Assembly (NCBI RefSeq): GCF_010015445.1
Contig: NC_053132.1
Span: forward strand, 33,382,501-33,446,500
From: Perca fluviatilis
Lineage: Eukaryota > Chordata > Actinopteri > Perciformes > Percidae
DNA length: 64,000 bases
Reading direction: 5' to 3'
Positions within the stretch are counted from its first letter, which is position 1; every line of letters begins with the position of its first letter. Of the stretch, positions 24,391 through 36,395 are shown in pieces. The notes beneath the pieces are model-generated. The model was not told the DNA's origin. It saw only the letters and a list, made by a program, of their open reading frames with translations, and did no database searches. A program made the translations under genes and the position numbers.

Positions 24391-25091
24391 AACTCTCTTG
24401 AGCTGGCCAACCATTCTCCACAGACCAAACTTTATCATAAGTTGCCTTTAATGGAAAAACCAATGACAAGCTCAAGGAGAAGCCATGTCCCCAACGAAAA
24501 ACAATTTATGGTACCAAAGAACAAAAGTGAGAGGGGGAAATAAAAGACAACACAAAAGAAATACGAAAAGTTGTTCAAGTGTTGGCAGGGACCAGATATC
24601 ATTTGAAATAGTTACTGAGTGTTGTATTGCTGTCAGGCAAGACTCAGGACAACCTTGAGCAGAGGGGCTAAGGCTAGCTGGAGTTCTGAAGAGTGGCACT
24701 TGCAGGTTGAGAATTAGAGCTCGCTCTCTGGTTTTGTCAGGCAAATGTTGACTATGGGAACCCTTGTGGGTGACATTGACATAAGTGTGTTATGGTTAAG
24801 GAAGTTCATAAACTTTCAGAGCCCTCCCCAGTGTTAACCCCACATGTGAGTTCCAATAATTGGTATTGATTACAGGTGTAATTTGCACCAATTCATACAT
24901 CCTCTTATGTATTTGTAATACTAAATTGTTCTCACAATGATGAAAAAGTGCTTATCTTTGAAGTGATATTTTCAGGAAGTCAGAAACTGAAAGTACTTTG
25001 TACCTTTGGCACGGTAGGAGAGTGGCAAAAGTTCCATGCAGGGCCAGATTAATTCACTAGGGCATACTAGGCCAAACTGCAAGTAACTTGA
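24388..25091. other. No gene seen
   Basis: Unique-looking sequence without a coding signal. Confidence 0.5.
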
Positions 25092-26916
25092 TTAAGGCGA
25101 GACACGGCAGGCAAAAACATCGTTTTTTTTCACTGGTCAATTTTGAGATTTTTGGCTATTTGTGTTCAATAACATGTCTTCTTTCAGACATGTGGTGAAA
25201 AAAAGTCAAAAATACACATTTAGGTCTTTATTTTACTATACTTTGTCTGTTAGCGTCGGTAGATTTCTCATAAATTCAACAAAAGTTGGCGTTCTAAATC
25301 ATCCCGCTGCTCCGCGATCGCTGTCTGCACCCTGTCATGACCAAGGGGGTAAGCTTCGCTTCAGAACTCGAGCCATCTATGGCGCCATTTTGTTGCTACC
25401 TGGCCATCACCTCCTGTTAGCATTCCGCTGACCGCCATTTTTTTTTTACGTCACTTGACAGCGAATAACTTTACATCTGAAGCGTTTAAAGACTCTATTT
25501 GTCCATTGTTTATTTCTAAAGAAACACGACAATGTATAAAAGGCTCCATTACCTTGTACCTCACGTTATGGCTCCGTAGCAGACGTTTTTGTAAAAATAG
25601 GCTAAGGATTGTGTCACATAGTAGAGGAATTACCGTATAGTACAGGATAATCTTGCAGGCAGTTTGGCTTATATGAGCTGTTTAGGATTAATTACTAATG
25701 TTAACTAGCATTTTCGTTAGCAATAATTAGCCTGTGCCTATGTTATCTCCTTACATATACCTACACTCTCTGTCTCTGTAAGATTGGGAATGATTGAGAT
25801 TTCTCTTGGCGCAGCTACCAGAATACTTCCAACTTTCAGACACGTTGCTCACGTCACATTCTCTCAGTTGGAGGCTGCGCAGTAAAGCTGGCCATCACCG
25901 GAAAAGTGCTTCTAATAGCCTTCACTGGTCTCCGTCCAGAGCAACGGGCTGTGTTGGTCCATACTGTCTATGGTCATGACATATACCGTTGGAAAGCTCT
26001 CTCTCTCTCTCCTCCACAATGCTGTCGGATCCAAATATGGTCATTTCCTTTTCATCAGCAACCAATCGTGAAAGTAAAAGGGGGGATTTAGCGCTAAATG
26101 CGCAATCTCATTGGCTGATGACAATTCCTGACAACGTGATTCGCTTAGAATGGTCACGTGACGCGTTCTGACATTTCCGCGGTAGTTCAGAATGTCAAAA
26201 TAAATGCGTCGAAAATCACCTCAGAGAAGACGAAAACAGTTGTTATTAGCAAGAAGACAGAGGATTACACACTAAGACAGCAGATGATGAAATACTTTAT
26301 GAAGTACATCGTTGTGTCAACTATCGTTCAGAAAACAGGAGTTTTCAGACAGCGGAGGTAATCAGACTGACTCTCTCTCTCTCCCTCTCTCCAAGCAGTT
26401 TACAGAAATTCATAGCCTACATGTCATATATTAAATATGTAGGTGTCACATATATACTATTCTACTATAATTACTATACAATACTAAACAAATCTGTAAC
26501 TTTGGGATCCTAAGTGGTTGTGAGTCCCTCAGGCTGTGGCAGGCAGATCCATATTTAGCTGTCAGTAGAGCTGCTGTCCCCTCTCCTAGGAGAACTACCA
26601 GCTTCTTTTCTGGTGGTAACTTTGGGAAGTTTAATTTTTTTGGCTATTTTTCCAAGGTGTTAATCTCTTAGTGAAGATAGTTTTTCCCAGTGGAGGAGGA
26701 AGAGTATCTCTGTCCGACCCAGTTGGTGGTCACTGAGCCTGTATTTAGTCAGGATCCGTCTCTTCTTCATATCTCTGACAGTGTGAAGATAATGTGTCTA
26801 ATAACAATTTAGTCTACTTTGATTGCTTTCTCCAATGTTCTAAATATTGGTCTTTTGAATGATCACCATAAGAAACTCATCCCTGTGTATCACCTGATGT
26901 CCAGTGACAGTGCAGC

Positions 26917-27264
26917 ATGGAGGCACTAGATGCCAACGCATGCCTCAACTTGGTCATATGGACCCAATGTCCAAAAATAGTCTTTGTGGGGAAAAACAGG
27001 GTTGAGGCTGTAGCCAGTATGACTATTTCTACATTCACTGAAGGTGCCTCTGCCATGCTGGCTGTGATGGAGAAATTGTGGCTGCAGAGCACAGACTGTT
27101 AATGCAATGAAGGTTGATGACATGGTTAGGATCTCAAAAGCCAATAGTGTCCATACCGCCACTGCAAAGCGGAGCCTTAAAAGTGTAAGCACAGCCAAAA
27201 AAGTGAAAAGACACCAGCAGGAGATGGAGGAGGGCCCTACATATGGTACTGGCATGGATATGTA
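26917..27264 (+). pseudogene. C-terminal remnant of a Kolobok/Mutator-like transposase
   Basis: The frame has DANACLNLVIWTQCPK followed by FVGKNRVEAVASM and FTEGASAML. This matches the conserved C-terminal block of a multicopy teleost transposase family (general pattern NAN..H..IW..CPK..FVG...V..A). A one-base shift near 27100 moves the continuation to another frame, which runs through a Lys/Arg-rich segment (TAKRSLKS..AKKVKRHQQ) and ends GPTYGTGMDM at a stop at 27262-27264. The catalytic N-terminal two-thirds is not recognisable upstream. A short frame at 26158-26361 ending in a possible donor (AGGTAATC) may be a leftover exon, but I cannot identify it. Confidence 0.65.
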
Positions 27265-27280
27265 GACTTTAACCCAACTT

Positions 27281-27346
27281 GGGGGAACTAGGCTGTGTAA
27301 TGGTGGAACTAGGCTGTGTAATGGGGGAACTAGGCTGTGTAATGGT
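27281..27346. repeat. 21-bp tandem repeat, three copies
   Basis: The unit contains GAACTAGGCTGTGTAATGG and starts every 21 bases, just after the transposase stop codon. Confidence 0.9.
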
Positions 27347-28103
27347 TGTGTTCTGTCAGTTTGAAGTTTGTGATGTAATGGTCTTCAGTTGAAGGCCATG
27401 TTGATGTGTTGTTTTGGATGTTATGATCAGTGATGGATGAAGCAATAATGAGTTTTGGATGTTAAACAGTGTGATACATGGATTTTACTTGGACCTAAAG
27501 TATATGTTGTCTGTAATTCATGGCTTTCAATAGAAATTAGTGGAATTTTGCCATAAAAATCTTTAAAGGCCATTTTCTCAAAATGAGTTTTTTCTCACAC
27601 TCGGCGGAACGATTTTTCACTTCTGTAGCACCTACATACACCAAACTTTACAGTTGTATTCCTAACTATATTGTGAAGGTTTGTCCAGAGGGATTTGTGG
27701 ATATGTCATTCTTAGCCTGATTTATGTGACATTTTATGCCTAAAAATAGGGCGGAAATCAATTTTTTAAGGCTATTGGCAGTATTTTCTGATTTACTGGG
27801 TAACAAAAGGAGATATTCATAATCCCCTCTGGGTAAATCTTTTCATTAAATATATCAACAAAATGCAATAATAATTTTGAACCTTGTTTTTTTTCAATGG
27901 TCAGATTCGTCACGTCAAAATATATGCAAATTAGCGCATATTTCATTAGATATAGCCTGATTAGCATATTTAAACATAAAATTACAGAAAACTTGCAATA
28001 CATTTTTTTCTCCTATTCATGTGAGTAATAAACTGGTAAAGTTTCATGGTGATATCTGTAAGTTAAGAAATTTACCCTATTCACCTGTAGTGTCTCGCCT
28101 TAT

Positions 28104-28802
28104 AATGAGTCAGCCGTCACTCTGTGAGTACGCTTCAGTCCATCGTACTCCCCCTCTCTCCCTATATGAGCTACTGGGCTATCCGGGTCTGTTATTGAAA
28201 ACAAGTGAAGGAGCTTTCTCAGAGATATATTATATATGATATATATTTTTTTAATATATCCCAGGCTATTTATTTCAGATAATTTACATGTGGTGCAGCT
28301 GTATATTTTCAAATTGGGAAGGAAACCCTGTCTTTGCATTTTATTTTAATCACATCTGTTTTAATAAAAGAGCTTGTGAAAAGTGGCTTTGACTTAAAAC
28401 TGAACATTTAGCCCACTTTGTAAAAAATATAAATTAGAGATAGAGATATATATTAGATATATATTGTGTATCGCCCTTCAGCCAAAAAATACAGAGATAT
28501 GATTTTTAGTCCTGGACTCACTAGTGGAAGATCTGATAAGAATCAGTGTGGAGGGGCCCAGCTTGGAGAATGTTGATGCTAGGGAGTGTGGCAAGCTGGT
28601 TTAGCCAAGGCCAAAGGGGAAGAAGGCTAAATTACAGGTGTTGGCCATCTGAGGGGCATTTGACAGCAAGGGGGGGCCCGCTATAAGACTTTGAGTACAG
28701 TATAATTGTGCTTCAAATAAAAAGAAAAAAAATGTACCAACTCCTTATTCTTGTTTAAAATAATTGACATAATATATATATGAATGTATATGGAGTGTGA
28801 TA
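28104..28802. other. No gene seen
   Basis: AT-rich stretch with short ATATAT runs near 28225-28255 and 28440-28465 and no coding support. Confidence 0.5.
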
Positions 28803-28933
28803 AAAAGGTGACCTTGAAATTGTGGCGTTAATGGCGACGCGAGGAAAAATTTGGGTGCACCTAAATTTTGTGCTGGTGCACCTAAATAAAAAAAGTTAGG
28901 CGCACCAAGGCAAAAAGTTAGTCTGGAGCCCTG
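28803..28933 (-). repeat. Solo hAT-type element end
   Basis: The right edge reads GTTAGTCTGGAGCCCTG. Reversed, it starts CAGGGCTCCAGACTAAC, a hAT-style terminus, followed by repeats of the GTGCACCTAAAT type. The opposite end is not visible. Confidence 0.55.
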
Positions 28934-30120
28934 ATATGGCATGGGACACGAACACACAGAGCAAAATATAATATATCTTATTTAGATATCGAGATCGCTG
29001 TGTGTGTGTGTGTGTGTTACTGCATTCAAAAACATGCATCCAAACAAATTGTTACAAGGCTAAGCTAACCTGGGCTCAAAGACACGCAGCTACTAAAGGC
29101 TAACCTAGCTCGTAAAATTAATGGTATTTTCTCTCCCCTGCGTGTTAAGTTTAACATGAGAATGCGACCTGTGCTTTCCTGGATGAGGGTATACTTTCCT
29201 ACCTAAGAGGGGTTGTGCTGTGTTGAATGACTCACCCAGCCATCGTGTCATTTTGCATTCTGAAACCGGGCTTGCTAAATGGTCAAGATGGCCAGCACCT
29301 TCTGACGTGCCACTACAGCCTCTCTTTCCATCAGGTCCGCTCTAGCCTGTTCTTCAATTTTATTTAGTTTAGGGATTAAAAGGTGTATTTACAAAAGTTG
29401 TGTTGTGGAAAAACAAGAATAGTCTTTTGGGGTCTTCAGTAGTGATCTCCCTGTGGTAGTGTGCGGTTTACAGCGTCAGCCAGCAGCGTGCTGTTTCCGT
29501 GATTGTCTCCCTCCGGAAACAATCTCAACCTGAAACTCCTCTCACACACCTGCAATGGCTGGGTTAAATCAGATCAACCTACACGCCCCCCTCATCTGTC
29601 ATTTGTCAGTCTGACCCTCTCATCAGGCTAACTACACACACCATCAGCTGACACAGACTAAAATGTAACAAAATGTTAACATACACATTCACACATAGTG
29701 TAAGATTCACATCTAAACTTTTCCCGCAGCACTAATGATCCTGCTGCCTGCAGGGAAGATCAAATTCTCATCAGCTCTCTGGAGCATTATTAGTCACACT
29801 TGCCATGAATTACAAGGCACCATTGGACCCAAAATAAATATTTCTACCCCCATTTTCATGAGCCCATGATCCTGATCAATCGACACTCAGCCTCACGTTA
29901 TTCATTTTCTATTTCAGCCATCTGTGTTTATGAATTAATGCTCTTAATATGACTGTATATCACAGGCTGTGGAATTGCCTGTCAGTCTAACACAAACATA
30001 TGTGCTGAGGTGGAGGTCTTTTTCCTGGGCCAGGTCCTGAGAGAGAGATCAGGGATGTGGAGAATTAAACATGGTTCTTCTACCTGTTAGTATTTTATTT
30101 TGTTAACGAAAATTTACAAA
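28934..30120. other. No gene seen
   Basis: Contains a short GT tract (about 28999-29017). The block 29700-29960 is balanced in composition and could be conserved non-coding DNA. No coding support. Confidence 0.4.
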
Positions 30121-31234
30121 GGAAGTTTTTTTTCTTTTCGATTGCTAACGTGCATTGGTCAAAACTGTCACATTGTCAAAACTCTTCACACAGTCAGCGA
30201 AACAGAAGTCTATATGGACCTAGTCTGGCTACTCCACATAGCATTCTGGGATGGGAGGAAAACGTGCTCTGGTTTATTGGCATTTCTTTAAACCAATCAG
30301 AATTGTCATGGGCAGCGCTAAGCTCTGCTCACAGCAAAATGCAAAATAGTCACGCGAGCTGTCTCAATTTACTCCAACCGACGTGAGAGGACGCTGGCGC
30401 TGGTTATTCGCCGCTTCTCCGTCTGCTATTCATCTGCAATTCGTCTGCTATTCTCTTGTGTTTGTGTTCGCTGTACCCCCTACCTCTGGACAGCCTCTGT
30501 ACCTCTGGACAGTCTCTCTGCTGGTTCCCGAAGCCGCCTGGGGCTCCTTGACCGGACTCTTGCCTCGTCGGTTAGCCGCTAGCTAGCTGCCCCCGTTCAC
30601 CAAACGGCGTGGCGGCAAATCCTTGCTGCGCGGCGCTAACCCGATTGCTGACCTCCTCCTCATAGGCAACCTCCACCAGATGCGAGCCGCGACCAAGACT
30701 AGACATTCCTCTCCCCCGGTCATGCTGTGGATCATTTTGGCAATCACCTCATTCATCCATCTCCACCTCCACCTCTGTGCTCCTAGCCCACGGCTAACCA
30801 CTATCACGGAGCTCTCCGTCCCTCCGTCGGCATCATGATCAAATATTCAACTCTGCAACTGGTCCAATTCGTCAACTACTCCATTCCATCCTGCATCCCA
30901 GTCATCAAACAGCTCGGACTTCCGTCGACGCCCGTTACATCCACAGAAGCTCTCGCCGCCAAGTTTGTTTTCTTCCACCACGGACAATCCATTCCATCCA
31001 TCTGGTCACCTGCAGCTCTGTTGCACCTGTCCCCGCGTCATCTGAATGCTTCACCCACTGGTTCACATAGGGCTGAACGCATCATCAGGCTACACAGAAA
31101 ACCGGACCGGACTACAGTGCTTTCCCCACTTCACATACACTCAATCATACTCTCCAATCATTTGCTAATCGGCTCACTGTCCCCCCTCAACTGCAATACC
31201 CCACACCCCAACGACCACACGCACTGCTAACCGG

Positions 31235-31972
31235 GACAACCTCAGATCTCTCCAGCCTGCCCCCATCCCACCACCCTCTCACCATGCCAACTTTGCCCTC
31301 CTCAACACCCGATCGCTCAACAATAAAGCCCCTGCCCTCCATGAACTAATCCTCGACAACACTCTTGACTTCCTTCTGCTCACCGAAACCTGGCAACAAC
31401 CCAACGACTTCTTCTCCCTCAACCAAGCATCCCCCCCTGGCTACAACTACATCTGCAAACCCCGCCCCTCCCACCGTGGAGGTGGCCTCGCCGTCATTTT
31501 CAATCAGAACTTCCGGATCACAGAACTCACCCTCCCCTCAGTATCATCGTTTGAATATCTCGCCTTCAAAACTCTTTCCTCCATGACAGTCATCCTCATT
31601 TACCGGCCACCTAAACCAAATCCCTCCTTCCTCTCTGATTTTACTGAACTCCTCACACTAGCCTCATCTCTCTCTCCACGTCTGCTGCTACTCGGTGACT
31701 TAAACATCCACATGGACTCCCCCACATGCAAGCTCTCATCAGAATTCAAAATTTTACTGGATAACTTCTCTCTCACCCAACATGTCACATTCCCCACCCT
31801 CGACCTGGTCTGCTCCACCAACCAACCAGTGCTCGACCTCCATCCATGCCTCTTTCCCCTCTCTGATCACAAACTGATACGGTTCACCATCCCTTCTCCA
31901 ACCCCGCCCCGCCTCCTCAGAGAAATCACCTTCCCGCAACCTCAAATCTATCAATCCCCCCACACCATCTCT
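31235..31972 (+). pseudogene. LINE endonuclease (APE-type) domain
   Basis: One frame shows the endonuclease motifs in order: LNTRSLNNK, LLLTETW, HRGGGLAVIF, VILIYRPPK, LLLLGDLNIH and SDHKLIRF. This enzyme nicks target DNA to prime reverse transcription. The frame ends in a stop at about 31973. The next segment (LDLLSTTLHLDSTLTS) continues in another frame, so a one-base indel breaks ORF2 here. The unit has no ATG at its true start because it is the middle of a longer ORF2. Confidence 0.85.
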
Positions 31973-32479
31973 TGACCTGCTCTCCACCACGCTCCACCTG
32001 GACTCAACCCTCACCTCACCCGATGACCTCACAGACCATCTCAACTCCACCTTGTCTACCTCCCTCAACACCCTGGCCCCCCTCAAAAAAACTCGTCACT
32101 TTTAACACCTCTTCACCCTGGTACACACCTGCACTCCGGAAAATGAAACAAACTGGCCGCCAACGTAACACGTCGAACAAAGAAATCATCCCTCACAGTC
32201 CATCATGAAGCCTATAAATCCCATCTCATCGCCTACAAAGATGCCCTCATTGCTGCCAAATCTGCCTACCTCTCCACCATCCTCACCGACCCCTGCCAAA
32301 ACCCCAGAACCCTCTTCTCCACATTGAACAACCTCATCAAAGCCTCGGACCAACAGCCTCCTTACCTCTACTCCGGATCTCTGCAACTCATTCCTCCACT
32401 TTTTCACTGACAAAATCAATCTCATTTACAAATCCCTATCCCCTGTATCTGACCTTCCAGGATCTACTCCAGCACCTAC

Positions 32480-34111
32480 CTTGGACCCTCCTCTCTCCAT
32501 CCCTCCAGACCTCCCGACCCCTCCTCCACACTTCCTCCTCTCCCAGTTTAACCCAGTCACTCCTCCTGAAATCTCCAAACTCATCAGCTCTTCCAAACCC
32601 ACTACCTGCTCCCTTGACCCCCTCCCTACTCCACTTCTGAAGTCCTGCCTCCCGGTCCTATGCCCCTACCTCACTAACCTCTTCAACTCCTCACTGTCCC
32701 TTGGAACTGTCCCTCTGCTTTCAAAACTGCCGCTGTCACCCCAATCCTTAAAAACCTGGTCTGGATCCCTCCTCTCTCAACAACTACCGCCCAATATCCA
32801 ACCTCCCCTTTCTGTCTAAAACCCTGGAACGCGCATAGTTCGCCTCCACAACTACAAACCCATCTTCTTGCCAATAACCTATTCGAACCTCTCCAATCTG
32901 GTTTTCGCCCCCTACACAGCACAGAAACCGCTCTCCTCAAAGTCCTCAACGACCTCCTCACCTTTGCTGACAACGGTTCCCTCAACATCCTCATCCTCCT
33001 CGACCTGAGTGCAGCCCCCGATACTGTGAGCCATAACATCCTGCTCACCAGACTCAAAGACCTCGGTATCGACGGTACTGCACTCAGCTGGCTCCACTCC
33101 TACCTTTCCAACAGATCCCATTTCATCTCTCTCCACAACCACACCTCTGCCACAGCCACAGTCACTCAAGGTGTTCCCCAAGGCTCCGTACTTGGCCCCC
33201 TCCTCTTCATCATCTACATCCTCCCTCTTGGTCAGATACTCCGCCACTTCAACCTGGACTTCCATTGCTATGCTGACGACACCCAGATCTACCTCAGCAC
33301 CAAATCCCCCCACAATCCTCCCCTCTCCCACATCAACTCCTGTCTGTCAGCTATTAAAACCTGGATGCAACACAACTTCCTCAAACTCAACAGCGACAAA
33401 ACAGAATTCCTTCTGATCGGCTCCAAATCCACACTCAGCAAAACCAATAACCCCACTCTCACCATCGACGGCACCATTGTCTCCCCATCTCCCCAGGCCC
33501 GCAACCTTGGCGTTATCTTTGATTCCACCCTCTCCCTTGAGCCTCACATCCGTCAAGTCATTAAAACCTCCTTCTTTCACCTCCGCAACATCACCAAAAT
33601 CAGACCCTCTCTCACACCCCCCGCTGCTGAAAGACTCATTCACGCCTTCATCTCCTCCCGACTGGACTACTGCAACTCACTTCTCCTCGGCATCAGCTCT
33701 ACCAACATCAACCGACTCCAACTGGTCCAGAACTCAGCCGCCCGCCTCATTACCTGCTCCAAATCCTGGCACCACATCACTCCAGTCCTAAAACAACTCC
33801 ACTGGCTTCCCATTTCCCACCGGATCACCTACAAAATCCTGGTCCTCACCTATAAAGCCCTCCACCATCTGGCCCCCTCATACCTCACTGACCTCCTCTC
33901 CCCTTACCAACCCTCACGGTCCCTCAGATCCACCTCAGCCGGTCTCCTCTCCATCCAAAAGTCCAACCTGGGCTGTTTTGGGGACAGAGCCTTCTCCAGA
34001 GCAGCTCCCAGGCTCTGGAACTCCCTCCCCCAAGAGATCCGCACCTCTGAGTCCCTCACCATCTTCCAGTCCCGCCTCAAGACCCATCTCTTCACCTCAG
34101 CCTACCCATAG
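32480..34111 (+). pseudogene. LINE reverse transcriptase domain, broken
   Basis: The frame at 33026-34111 is long and clean: GVPQGSVLGPLLFIIY, CYADDTQIY (active-site YADD intact), FLKLNSDKTEFL, RNLGVIFDSTL, DYCNSLLLGI, and the C-terminal AAPRLWNSLPQEIRTSESL ending FTSAYP. Upstream segments (SLDPLPTPLLKSCLP, then the NNYRPISNLPFL equivalent) lie in shifted frames with several indels. In motif A the residue after LDLSAA is Pro (LDLSAAPDTV), where Phe is usual. The enzyme is therefore dead, though its 3' half is well preserved. Confidence 0.9.
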
Positions 34112-34952
34112 TCCACCTGCCCCCCTCCCTTTTTCATCTGTATCTTGTTTTGTTCTACTTGTTTTGTTTGCTCGTTTTGTTTTGTTATGTTTTTATAATC
34201 TACCCTGCCCTGTAAAGCGACTTTGAGTCCATGAAAAGCGCTATATAAATTCAATTTATTATTATTATTATTATTACCCTGCAGAGATCTGAGGAGCAGT
34301 CAACAATACCTCATAAATCCACCAAATATAAAATTTCAACACAAAGAAAGCGGAAGGAAACGGAAAATACATGCATCCGGCGAAATTTCCTGTGGCACTG
34401 GAGCAATCCTGGAACGTGAAGAATATAGACTAATGTGGACCAAACTGTCCAGAACTTGTAGCCAAATGCAAGAGAGAGGGAGGAACCCTCACAGTACTCA
34501 ACAGCATGAGGGATTATACTGTAGCCTACATGTTGTTGATGTTTCTTTTGTAATCATTATTGCAACCCTGGAATTTCAGGAATTCTTTTTTTATTTAAGT
34601 ACTCTAAGTGATGAACTGTTATTCTATAATGAAATACTGATATATGTGAAAAATCATTCACACTTCAAAGATAAAAGTTCATCATTTAGGTAATACCTAA
34701 TTAGGTTGGTGTTTTTTAGGCCAGTGTGTTATGAGTGGCGATGTATGCTTTCTAAATGAGGTGTTGCCAGTGTTTTTGGTCCAACGTGCTTATTTTGAGA
34801 CATGCATGAAGTGTTTTGGTTGTATAAGTGATTGTTGGAGGTGAGATGAACTGCTTGGCCAAGATGCATGTTGGTAGTGCAGACTGTATAAAGAGTTCCG
34901 AAAAAGTGTTTTTAGTGTTGCCTGGTGCTTTTTAGCAATAAAAAAAATTGTT

Positions 34953-35344
34953 CGTAGTCTACGTTTCATATGATTTGTAAAAGTTGTCAGCATTTACCAT
35001 TGATATTGACTCTCTGTTAGAATGCAGAGTTATATTGCTCAATAAGTAATCGTTAATTTAATGTTTGATAACAAACTGCATTTTGGCTAGCTGCTTTTTG
35101 TGAATATTGTCATCATAAAATATTGCATTTACTGTTGATGGTAACTCACTATTACAAAGCATAGGCAATGTTTTAATTTCTTATTTATATATTTGTTACC
35201 TTTTTATATTTTTTATACATTTATTTACTTTATATTTTCTTACTCAAACTGTCCCACTACACAATCACAATATGAGAGAAAAAAACAGTTGTTTGTAATT
35301 TCGCGCTGTGGTTTGAGCGACGTCTGACCAACTTTCCAACTGTA
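34953..35344. other. No gene seen
   Basis: AT-rich and featureless. Confidence 0.5.
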
Positions 35345-35537
35345 GGTCGCCTGGGTAGCTCACCTGGTAGAGCACGCACCCATATACAGAAGCTTAGTCC
35401 TCAACGCAGTGGCCGCGGCTTCAGTTCCGACCTGTGGCCCTTTGCTGCATGTCATTCCCCCTCTCTCTCCCCTTTCATGTCTTCAGCTGTCCTGTCACAA
35501 ATAAAGGTCTAAAATGCCAAAAAAAAAATCTTAAAAA
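35345..35537 (+). mobile_element. tRNA-derived SINE
   Basis: The head has an A-box-like GGGTAGCTCACCTGGTAGAGC and a weaker B-box (GCTTCAGTTCCGACC). A CT-rich body follows (CATGTCATTCCCCCTCTCTC), then CAAATAAAGGTCTAAAATGCC and an A-rich tail. This arrangement is typical of fish tRNA-like SINEs. Confidence 0.8.
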
Positions 35538-35769
35538 AACTGACTACTTATAACTCATCAGATTAAATTATATTCAGGCTCAAAATTCTGCATAATTAAG
35601 GGTGTGGCCACTTTAATTGACAGGTGCCTATAATGACACGAGGCTAGCCTTGGGCTGTGGCCCCGACTCGCTGTCAGTTCAGCTACAGCTAATCCGAGTC
35701 ACAGCACTTGACCTCCTGGCCATGTTTTTGCCTTTCGGACAATTTTTAAGCTAGTATCCGACGCACAAT

Positions 35770-35834
35770 ATGGCTTGCTGTGGGTTAAATTGTACTAACA
35801 GGACTTCCAAGAAGTCTATGCTCCAGTTCTTTTG
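35770..35834 (+). pseudogene. Possible first exon of a THAP-domain protein
   Basis: An ATG opens the short frame MACCGLNCTNRTSKKSMLQFF, followed directly by a strong donor, GGTGAGT. The spacing of C, C and TNR resembles the start of a THAP zinc finger (C2CH), whose first exon often ends near the phenylalanine. THAP domains occur in P-element, Kolobok and related transposases as well as host proteins. No second exon is recognised before the LINE fragment at 36396, so this could be a decayed transposon exon. Confidence 0.45.
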
Positions 35835-36395
35835 GTGAGTAAAATTCTAATATTTTACTATTAACATTATGTTAGCATTGTTAGCATGTAAACTAGCCAC
35901 AGACAGAAGAAATTAGCCTCGGAGCAAGACGCCCTGCTAACGGGAGCATATGCTAACCACAATTATTAAACCATCTTGTACCAAATTAAAAACTTAATTT
36001 AATATATTGTTAAAATTTACAGTGATAATACTTTTGAACAAAAGGTGTCTGTGTGAGGTTGGAAAATAAATGTTTACCACATTATTTGGGACCATGCTGC
36101 CCGTGGACCGTCAGCAGCAGGCAAAGCTTTGCTCCTGGCTGAAGTAACGTTAACAGCCGCTGTTGCCGGGTATAAAGCTCTTCTTCCTCCTAGCGGAGCT
36201 CCGACTTTCCTTCACGCAGTGATAGTCATGGATGTAAAATAAGACCAGTGACAGCAGGCTCTCTGATCTATGACTTGCCATACGGGCAATATAACGTTAA
36301 CGTGATGCTAGACTTGGAGAACTGTGTGAAGTTACAGTAAGGTGTGTGTGTAACTTAAAAATAATATTGTCACTTTTTAGCATATATGAAGAAAG

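Larger units (their letters stand above)
25096..28099 (+). mobile_element. Kolobok-like TTAA-targeting DNA transposon, degraded
   Basis: The left end GGCGAGACACGGCAGGCAAA follows TTAA (25092-25095). The right end, reversed, is GGCGAGACACTACAGGTGAA, next to TTAT (28100-28103; one change from TTAA). The length is 3,004 bases. Inside, 26917-27264 codes for the C-terminal part of a transposase-like protein. The TTAA target and terminal sequence suit the Kolobok superfamily; this assignment is inferred. Confidence 0.7.
30390..34276 (+). mobile_element. Nearly full-length L2/CR1-group LINE, inactive
   Basis: A C-rich plus strand codes in order for an unrecognised ORF1-like region (about 30390-31230), an apurinic endonuclease (31235-31972) and a reverse transcriptase (32480-34111). 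A 3' UTR follows, with CTGTAAAGCGACTTTGAGTC and GAAAAGCGCTATATAAATTC, ending in an (ATT)n tail at 34256-34276. The short microsatellite tail and the C-terminal residues typical of L2/CR1 pol support the clade. The exact 5' end is uncertain. Confidence 0.85.
30215..34440. repeat. Dispersed repeat family X, copy 2, split by a LINE
   Basis: 30215-30390 matches the first half of 21966-22310 (GTGCTCTGGTTTATTGGCAT, ATTTCTTTAAACCAATCAGA). 34340-34440 matches its second half (CGGCGAAATTTCCTGTGGCA, GAGCAATCCTGGAA, ATATAGACTA). The LINE occupies the middle. Confidence 0.65.
30121..34952. mobile_element. Tc1/IS630-like element ends enclosing a nest of insertions
   Basis: The left part (AAGTTTTTTTTCTTTTCGATT then GCTAACGTGCATT) resembles the left terminus of the element at 12361. 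The right part at 34800-34952 (GGTAGTGCAGACTGT, then TTTTTAGCAATAAAAAAAATTG) matches 16735-16823 (GGTAATGCAGACTGT, then TTTAGCAATCGAAAAAAACTG). Terminal bases are decayed. Between them lie a split copy of repeat family X and a LINE. Confidence 0.5.

Noticed and set aside
28745..28957. Minus-strand frame with repeated LGAP motif
   Set aside because: It follows the repeated GTGCACCTAAAT-type sequence of a hAT-like end and is not a protein signal.
31600..33643. Long minus-strand frames opposite the LINE
   Set aside because: They are shadows of the C-rich coding strand; the plus strand carries the endonuclease and reverse transcriptase motifs.
35345..35537. Functional tRNA gene
   Set aside because: The head is tRNA-like but is followed by a SINE body and A-rich tail, and the B-box is degenerate.
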